Source: JALOPX01 sp041309605
GTDB lineage: Bacteria; Krumholzibacteriota; Krumholzibacteriia; Krumholzibacteriales; Krumholzibacteriaceae
NCBI GenBank assembly: GCA_041309605.1
Contig: JBFYZH010000050.1
Span: 1 to 27,652 of the forward strand
Length of the DNA stretch: 27,652 nt
Reading direction: 5' to 3'
Made by a program: the position numbers and the translations under genes. The notes under the pieces are model-generated. The model made no database searches. It saw only the letters and a program-made list of their open reading frames with translations, and had not been told where the DNA came from. Position 1 is the first letter of the stretch, and every line of letters starts with the position of its first letter. This document shows positions 23,296-27,652 of this stretch, one piece after another.

Positions 23296-24192
23296 ATGAA
23301 AACGATCTGGTACATACTCGTGGCGATGCGCCCTAAACAGTGGACCAAGAACCTGGTCCTTTTCGCGGGGATTGTCTTCTCCAAGAGATTCCTGGAGATG
23401 CCCTGCGTCTGGAAGAGTTTCCTCGGGTTCCTGTTTTTCTGCATGCTTTCCGGAGCGATCTACATACTGAACGATCTTTTCGACAGGAAACGCGATCTCG
23501 AACACCCCGTAAAAAAAACAAGGCCGATCGCTTCGGGAGCCCTGGGAACGGTCGCCGCGAAGACCGCCGCCGGAATCCTCATCGCCATTTTTATCCCCGC
23601 GTCATGGTTTCTCGGCACCGGGTTCTTCCTTTTGACGGTCGCGTTCGTCGCTGTGAACGGCCTTTATTCGATCCTGCTCAGACACGTCGTCATCCTCGAC
23701 GTCATTTCGATAAGTTTCAGTTTTCTGATAAGGGCCGGAGCGGGGGTGGTCGTGCTCCACAGGGAGGTCCCGGATCTCGAATTCTCCCCCTGGCTGTGGA
23801 TATGCACGCTGTTTCTTTCCCTGTTCCTGGCGATCTGCAAGAGACGTAATGAATTCTCGAATCTCGACAGCGCCGGGGATCACAGGAAGACCCTGAGGGA
23901 TTATTCGAGGCAGCTGCTTGATCAGCTTGTCGGGCTTACGGCCACCGCTTCGCTGCTCTCGTATTCCATTTACACGGTGTGGCCTTCAACCGTATCCAAA
24001 TTCGGAACGAACCGGCTGGTCTATACGATTCCGTTCGTCGTCTTCGGGATAATGAGGTATCTATACCTTGTCTACAACAGGCAGGAGGGTGGAGACCCGT
24101 CGGGAGTCCTTCTGACCGAGAAGGCGATAATCATCGACGTATTCCTGTGGTTCACGGCGACGGCGATCATAATCACGGGCGTGTGGCACTGA
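23296..24192 (+). CDS. UbiA-family prenyltransferase, decaprenyl-phosphate phosphoribosyltransferase-like
   Basis: The 298-residue membrane protein begins with YILVAMRPKQWTKNLVLFAGIVFS and carries NDLFDRKRDLEHPVKKTRPIASG (NDxxDxxxD, residues 59-67), a close fit to UbiA proteins that move phosphoribose from PRPP to a polyprenyl phosphate, as in arabinogalactan synthesis of actinobacteria. A second metal-binding region follows as CKRRNEFSNLDSAGDHRKTLRDYS. About eight membrane helices are visible. The start could be ATG 23290 or 23296; 23296 coincides with the predicted transcription start, suggesting leaderless translation. The usual partners (DprE1/DprE2 oxidoreductases and a phosphatase) are not here. 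The next gene, DUF362, follows by 16 bases. prs, which makes PRPP, is 2.5 kb downstream. Family is secure; substrate is inference. Confidence 0.88.
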   Translation: MKTIWYILVAMRPKQWTKNLVLFAGIVFSKRFLEMPCVWKSFLGFLFFCMLSGAIYILNDLFDRKRDLEHPVKKTRPIASGALGTVAAKTAAGILIAIFIPASWFLGTGFFLLTVAFVAVNGLYSILLRHVVILDVISISFSFLIRAGAGVVVLHREVPDLEFSPWLWICTLFLSLFLAICKRRNEFSNLDSAGDHRKTLRDYSRQLLDQLVGLTATASLLSYSIYTVWPSTVSKFGTNRLVYTIPFVVFGIMRYLYLVYNRQEGGDPSGVLLTEKAIIIDVFLWFTATAIIITGVWH

Positions 24193-24208
24193 ACAGGAGA
24201 GATGAAGA

Positions 24209-25294
24209 ATGACATCCAAAGTGTCGGTCATAAGGACGGGACCGGAGACGGTCGTCCAGGATTACCACAGGGCGATGGATCTTGCCGGCGCGGGAAACGT
24301 CCTTACGGCCGAAAGGGACCTGCTGCTCAAACTCAACCTTTCATGGACAAGGTACTTCCCCGCCTGTTCAAGCCAGCCCTGGCAGCTCCACGGCGTGCTG
24401 CAGGATCTCTTCGACAGGGGTTATCGAAAGGATCAGATACTTCCCATCGAGAACAAGACGGTGGTGACCGACCCCCGGAAGGGAGCGGTCAACAACCTCT
24501 GGATGCCTGTCCTGGAGAAGTACGGGCTCCCGTTTCTACCGCTGCCGGAGGTCGAATGGACCGTCCACAGGTTCCGCTCGCCCCTTCTGAAGCTCAACGA
24601 GATCTTCCCGGGGGGGATAGAGATCCCGGCGATCTACGCCGGCAGGGACATCCTGCACCTTCCGACCGTGAAAACGCACGGACATTCGACAACCACCGGA
24701 GCGATCAAGAACTCCTTCGGCGGGCTTCTCAAGGAAGTCAGGCACTATGCGCACAAGTATATGCATGAAGTGCTTGTCGACCTCCTGATGATGCAGAGGG
24801 AACTGCATCCGAATATCTTCGCCGTCATGGACGGGACTGTCTGCGGTGACGGGGCGGGGCCGAGGACGATGGAGCCGTATGTCGGCAATATCATCCTGGC
24901 GAGCTCCGATTCGGTGGCGATAGACGCCGTCGCGGCAAGGATCATGGGTTTCGACCCGATGTCGATAGATTACCTGCGCTGGGCCACCGAGCGCGGCCTG
25001 GGCGAGGGGCGTATCGCAAATATCGAGGTGGCCGGCGAGGACATCGAGAAGATGAATTTCAATTTCAGGACCAAAAGGAGCTTCGTCATATGGGGCGACC
25101 AGATGCTCCGGAAAGGCCCTCTGCGGTTCCTCGAAAAGATCGCCCTGCACTCGCCTCTTGTCGTATGGGCCCCCGCGGCGAGCAATCTATACCACGATTT
25201 TTTCTGGTATCCCACGATCGGCCGCAGCAGGATTGCCAGGTTCAGGCGCACCGAATGGGGAAGACTGTGGGAAGACTACAGGTCGTTTTCGTAA
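24209..25294 (+). CDS. DUF362 domain protein
   Basis: DUF362 proteins are widespread and of unknown function, and many are paired with ferredoxin domains. This 361-residue protein has the family sequence ILHLPTVKTHGHSTTTGAIKNSFGGLLKE (about residues 152-180), then FAVMDGTVCGDGAGPRTMEPYVGNIILASSDSVAIDAVAARIMGFDP, the characteristic 'DG..GP' and 'DSVAID' segments. There is no CxxCxxC iron-sulfur cluster motif; the C-terminal 70 residues are instead aromatic and basic (WAPAASNLYHDFFWYP). AGGAGA at 24195-24200 lies eight bases before the ATG. It starts 16 bases after the UbiA gene and so is likely in its operon. A role in the same glycan or lipid step is possible but unproven. Confidence 0.88.
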   Translation: MTSKVSVIRTGPETVVQDYHRAMDLAGAGNVLTAERDLLLKLNLSWTRYFPACSSQPWQLHGVLQDLFDRGYRKDQILPIENKTVVTDPRKGAVNNLWMPVLEKYGLPFLPLPEVEWTVHRFRSPLLKLNEIFPGGIEIPAIYAGRDILHLPTVKTHGHSTTTGAIKNSFGGLLKEVRHYAHKYMHEVLVDLLMMQRELHPNIFAVMDGTVCGDGAGPRTMEPYVGNIILASSDSVAIDAVAARIMGFDPMSIDYLRWATERGLGEGRIANIEVAGEDIEKMNFNFRTKRSFVIWGDQMLRKGPLRFLEKIALHSPLVVWAPAASNLYHDFFWYPTIGRSRIARFRRTEWGRLWEDYRSFS

Positions 25295-25322
25295 CGGGGC
25301 GTTCGGCGGATCGGAGGTCCGG

Positions 25323-26210
25323 ATGTCTGCCGGGGATTCCCTCGCGCTTCGCTGCAGCGCGAAGATTAACCTTTATCTCAATGTGACCGGTAGAAGGAAC
25401 GACGGATATCACGATATAGAGACCTTCTTTCAACCGGTTTCCATTTACGACAGGGTCCGCCTGACTTTGTCGGACGTGGGAATACGTCTCGAGGGGGATG
25501 ACCCGGGCATCCCCTGGGACCGGACCAACCTGTGCTACAGGGCCGCGGAGGAGTTCTTCGACTCGGAGGGATACTGCGGCGGCGTTGTCATCGAAGTGCT
25601 GAAGGACATACCGCACGGGGCGGGTCTCGGGGGGGGGAGCAGCGACGCGGCGGCGGTACTTTTCGGGCTGGACCGGCTGCTCGGATCCGGCATTGGAAGG
25701 GAAAGGCTGATGGAACTGGCCCTGCGCGTAGGTTCGGACGTGCCTTTTTTCCTGTCCGGCGGTCCTGCCATCGGAAGGGGAAGGGGAGAGCTGCTGGAAA
25801 ACCGTGCCGGGCTCCGCGATGGTTGGATCCTTATAGTAAAACCGCCGGTCCGAATTTCCACGAAGTGGGCCTACGACAACGTTAAAATTGTGTTGACAAA
25901 GGGCGGGGGCGTGGATAAACTGAAATGCCTGATGGAGGGATTGAAGGATTTTCCGGATATCTGTTTCGATACGGTTAACAGCTTTGAAAGTGTTGCAATC
26001 GGGAAATATCCGGAGATAGGCGAGGTATTGGGATCGTTAAGACGCGAGGGAGCGGTCCTGAGTTCGCTCAGCGGTAGCGGGGCGGCCTGTTTCGCGTTAT
26101 TCGATATGGAGAATAAGGCGATGGAGGTAGGGAAACTTTTCGGGAAAAAGGGTTTCTTTACGAGGATCGCGCGACCTGTGGACCGGATGCTGGAACTCTT
26201 CCAGTGGTAG
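25323..26210 (+). CDS. ispE: 4-diphosphocytidyl-2-C-methyl-D-erythritol kinase
   Basis: IspE phosphorylates CDP-methylerythritol in the non-mevalonate isoprenoid pathway, which supplies the polyprenyl carriers used by the glycan genes upstream. The 295-residue GHMP kinase has SAKINLYLNVTGRRNDGYHDIET at the N-terminus (Lys14 probably catalytic) and the ATP-binding IPHGAGLGGGSSDAAAV (96-112). GSDVPFFLSGGPAIGRGRGE carries the second catalytic residue, and SSLSGSGAACFALF lies near the C-terminus. ATG 25323 has GGAGG at 25313-25317, five bases upstream; the frame is open further up but only by chance. Its 3' half is less GC-rich and contains a possible promoter at 25893 for spoVG. Confidence 0.95.
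   Translation: MSAGDSLALRCSAKINLYLNVTGRRNDGYHDIETFFQPVSIYDRVRLTLSDVGIRLEGDDPGIPWDRTNLCYRAAEEFFDSEGYCGGVVIEVLKDIPHGAGLGGGSSDAAAVLFGLDRLLGSGIGRERLMELALRVGSDVPFFLSGGPAIGRGRGELLENRAGLRDGWILIVKPPVRISTKWAYDNVKIVLTKGGGVDKLKCLMEGLKDFPDICFDTVNSFESVAIGKYPEIGEVLGSLRREGAVLSSLSGSGAACFALFDMENKAMEVGKLFGKKGFFTRIARPVDRMLELFQW
25893..25921 (+). promoter_or_regulatory. Possible intragenic promoter in ispE for spoVG and downstream genes
   Basis: A perfect TTGACA (25893-25898) and TAAACT (25916-25921) are 17 bases apart, inside the ispE reading frame and about 315 bases before spoVG. The surrounding sequence is less GC-rich than the neighbourhood. Such boxes can occur by chance within coding sequence. Confidence 0.35.
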
Positions 26211-26235
26211 CATAAAGCAGATTCAGGGGGGCCAC

Positions 26236-26529
26236 ATGGAAATCACCGAGATAAGGATTTCGTTGCGTGATGACAACAAGTTGAAAGCCTTCGCGAGCAT
26301 CACTCTGGACAACGCCTTCGTTATCAGGGGCTTGAAGGTCATAGAGGGTGCCAAGGGAACTTTTGTCGCCATGCCGAGCCGCAAGCGTCCTGATGGCACG
26401 TACCAGGATGTAGCCCATCCTATCAACAACCAGACTAGGGACTGGATGGAGGAACAGATCGTCAAGGCATACGAGCGGGAAGTCGAAAAGGTGCAGACTG
26501 AAACCAGACTGGAGGTTTCCGAACCCTGA
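26236..26529 (+). CDS. spoVG: SpoVG family RNA/DNA-binding regulator
   Basis: SpoVG is a small nucleic-acid-binding regulator first seen in sporulating Bacillus but present in many non-spore-formers. The 97-residue protein is textbook: MEITEIRISLRDDNKLKAFASITLDNAFVIRGLKVIEG, then GTFVAMPSRKRPDGTYQDVAHPIN. The C-terminal helix (MEEQIVKAYEREVEKVQ) carries the basic residues that bind nucleic acid. A G-run (GGGGGG) precedes the ATG at the right distance. It lies between ispE and prs, an order shared with Bacillus and many other bacteria. Nothing here suggests sporulation; a general post-transcriptional role is likely. Confidence 0.96.
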   Translation: MEITEIRISLRDDNKLKAFASITLDNAFVIRGLKVIEGAKGTFVAMPSRKRPDGTYQDVAHPINNQTRDWMEEQIVKAYEREVEKVQTETRLEVSEP

Positions 26530-26557
26530 TCTGATAAAGTTTCCGTGCGTGCAGTTT

Positions 26558-26628
26558 TGGGGCGTCGTCAAGCGGCAAGACACAGGACTTTGGCTCCTGC
26601 ATCGGAGGTTCGAATCCTCCCGCCCCAG
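26558..26628 (+). tRNA. tRNA-Gln(TTG)
   Basis: Acceptor TGGGGCG pairs with CGCCCCA (26621-26627) including the U1-A72 pair typical of tRNA-Gln, with discriminator G26628. The anticodon arm CAGGA/TCCTG encloses CTTTGGC with anticodon TTG at 26590-26592, reading CAA and CAG. The T arm is GGAGG-TTCGAAT-CCTCC. CCA is not encoded (TAAAAA follows), unlike the other three tRNAs here. It lies between spoVG and prs. Confidence 0.93.
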
Positions 26629-26642
26629 TAAAAAAAGGAGCG

Positions 26643-26667
26643 GTGACCGGGAAGGTCACTTTTTTTT
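26643..26667 (+). terminator. Rho-independent terminator between tRNA-Gln and prs
   Basis: GTGACC (26643-26648), loop GGGAA, GGTCAC (26654-26659), followed by eight T (26660-26667). An A-run at 26630-26636 could extend pairing. Only three bases separate the T-tract from the GGAGG of prs, so there is no room for a prs promoter after it. Confidence 0.85.
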
Positions 26668-26684
26668 CTGGAGGACAAGGTAAA

Positions 26685-27620
26685 ATGGCCGAATTAGTGA
26701 CCCTGATTTCCGGAACCGCCAACCCCGACCTTTCCGAGAAGATCGCCAGGTATCTGAATACGTCGCTCTGCGATGTCGAGATCGGCCGCTTTTCGGACGG
26801 AGAGATAAGGGTCAACATCAACGAGAATATCAGGGGCAAAGACGTATTCATAATACAACCCACGAATCCTCCGGCCGAGAATCTGCTGGAACTGCTGATC
26901 ATGGTCGATGCCTGTTACAGGGCCTCGGCCAGCAGGATAACGGCCGTGATTCCCTATTACGGTTACGCCCGGCAGGACAGAAAGGATCAGCCGCGGGTGC
27001 CGATAACCGCGAAGCTTGTCGCCAATCTGATCGAGGTGGCCGGTGTCAACAGGGTCCTGGCGCTCGAACTGCATGCCGCCCAGATACAGGGATTTTTTGA
27101 CGTGCAGGTCGATAATCTCTTTGCGGCGCCGGTCCTTCTTGAATATATTGAGGGGAAAAATTTTACCGACCTCACCGTCGTGTCGCCCGACGTGGGCGGG
27201 ATAAAGATGGGAAGGGCTTTCGCGAAGAGGCTTGAGGCCAACCTGGCTATCGTCGATAAACGAAGGACGACGGCCGATTCTTCGGAGCTGATGAACATCA
27301 TCGGTGAGGTGGCCGGCAGTGATATTATTATTCTCGATGATATAATAAGTACTGCAGGAACGGTCACGCAGGCGGCGAAAGCGCTCAAGGAAGCGGGCGC
27401 CGGGAGAATAATAGTGATGGCCACTCATCCGGTTTTCTCCGGTCCGGCCTTGGAAAGGCTCGAGAAGTCCTGCATCGAAGAGGTCGTTGTTACAAATTCG
27501 ATTCCTTTCAACGGCCTGGAAAAGTGCGGGAAGGTGAAGGTCCTCGATGTCTCCTCCCTTCTGGGAGAGGCGATAAGAAGGATTCATACCGAGGAATCAA
27601 TAAGCATGTTGTTCATATGA
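26685..27620 (+). CDS. prs: Ribose-phosphate pyrophosphokinase (PRPP synthetase)
   Basis: Prs makes PRPP from ribose 5-phosphate and ATP for purine, pyrimidine, His, Trp and NAD synthesis. The 311-residue class I protein has the start ELVTLISGTANPDLSEKIARYL, then the flexible-loop region YYGYARQDRKDQPRVPITAKLVANLI. The segment VVSPDVGGIKMGRAFAKRL and the PRPP-binding loop DIIILDDIISTAGTV follow. ATG 26685 is chosen because GGAGG (26670-26674) and AAGG lie upstream and the protein starts where the family does. A GTG at 26643 is in frame but would read through the terminator hairpin. With that terminator in its leader, expression needs read-through or antitermination. rplY often follows prs, and a new start lies 13 bases downstream. 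Confidence 0.97.
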   Translation: MAELVTLISGTANPDLSEKIARYLNTSLCDVEIGRFSDGEIRVNINENIRGKDVFIIQPTNPPAENLLELLIMVDACYRASASRITAVIPYYGYARQDRKDQPRVPITAKLVANLIEVAGVNRVLALELHAAQIQGFFDVQVDNLFAAPVLLEYIEGKNFTDLTVVSPDVGGIKMGRAFAKRLEANLAIVDKRRTTADSSELMNIIGEVAGSDIIILDDIISTAGTVTQAAKALKEAGAGRIIVMATHPVFSGPALERLEKSCIEEVVVTNSIPFNGLEKCGKVKVLDVSSLLGEAIRRIHTEESISMLFI

Positions 27621-27633
27621 TGCGGAGGAAATC

Positions 27634-27652
27634 ATGAAAAGGATCAATTTGA
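27634..27652 (+). CDS. Start of a gene cut by the window end, possibly rplY
   Basis: ATG at 27634 follows GGAGGAAATC, a good ribosome binding site, 13 bases after the prs stop. Only MKRINL is visible. Ribosomal protein L25/Ctc (rplY) often follows prs and begins with similar short basic/hydrophobic residues, so it is the likely candidate. The identity rests on gene order, not on sequence. Confidence 0.45.

Noticed and set aside
21622..23505. Very long complement-strand open frame (627 codons) opposite the WcaJ-type gene
   Set aside because: It mirrors real genes with clear family motifs, has no recognisable domain or ribosome binding site, and such frames are common opposite GC-rich genes with this codon pattern.
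26643..26684. 14-residue N-terminal extension of prs from GTG 26643
   Set aside because: The codons coincide with a terminator hairpin and T-tract, the ribosome binding site would be too close, and the family start matches ATG 26685.
1..27652. CRISPR arrays, insertion sequences, phage or toxin-antitoxin modules
   Set aside because: No regularly spaced repeats, transposase-like proteins, or small paired genes of that kind were seen. Gene order and composition look chromosomal throughout.

Overview
The window is a continuous stretch of bacterial chromosome with every supported gene on the + strand. It is GC-rich (by eye) yet uses the arginine codon AGG and the isoleucine codon ATA heavily. The envelope genes (polysaccharide export protein, heptose isomerase, O-antigen ligase-like protein) point to a Gram-negative cell. 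The combination of a DUF4900 pilus-type protein, a Roadblock/MglA GTPase pair, SpoVG, three CCA-encoding tRNAs and a long Alu-type SRP RNA suggests an uncultured lineage near the FCB group or neighbouring deep-branching phyla. That placement is inference; there is no rRNA gene here to test it.

Layout: (1) 1-803: the 3' end of a DUF4900-like gene, a strong terminator, and a 334-base gap holding an imperfect repeat and a promoter. (2) 803-2705: a lipoprotein, tadA, then an RNA block of tRNA-Ser(GGA), tRNA-Ser(CGA), tRNA-Ala(CGC) and a long SRP RNA. (3) 2705-6697: dnaX, ybaB, recR, a Roadblock protein and an MglA-type GTPase. (4) 6753-10291: pgpA, cinA, a YchF-like protein that lacks the P-loop lysine, and thpR. 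(5) 10356-14863: recA-recX-alaS, overlapping, behind a good sigma70-type promoter. (6) 14872-23178: a surface-polysaccharide cluster with a four-SLBB export protein, a GmhA-type isomerase, an O-antigen ligase/polymerase, three glycosyltransferases and a WcaJ/WbaP-type initiating transferase, mostly with ATGA stop/start overlaps. (7) 23261-25294: a UbiA prenyltransferase, probably on a leaderless mRNA, with a DUF362 protein. (8) 25323-27652: ispE, spoVG, tRNA-Gln(TTG), prs and the first codons of another gene, possibly rplY.

Functionally, the housekeeping parts cover replication and recombination (DnaX, YbaB, RecR, RecA, RecX), tRNA supply and charging (TadA, four tRNAs, AlaS, ThpR), lipid and isoprenoid metabolism (PgpA, IspE) and PRPP synthesis (Prs). 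PRPP made by Prs is the likely co-substrate of the UbiA-family enzyme if that enzyme is a polyprenyl-phosphate phosphoribosyltransferase. The polysaccharide cluster can be read as a pathway: WcaJ-like transferase loads the first sugar on undecaprenyl phosphate, the glycosyltransferases extend it, the ligase/polymerase acts in the periplasm, and the SLBB protein supports export.

I see no obviously new defence or mobile system. The points most worth checking are the YchF-like protein without the catalytic lysine, the overlap of tadA with a tRNA gene, the intrinsic terminator inside the leader of prs, and the leaderless promoter of the UbiA gene.
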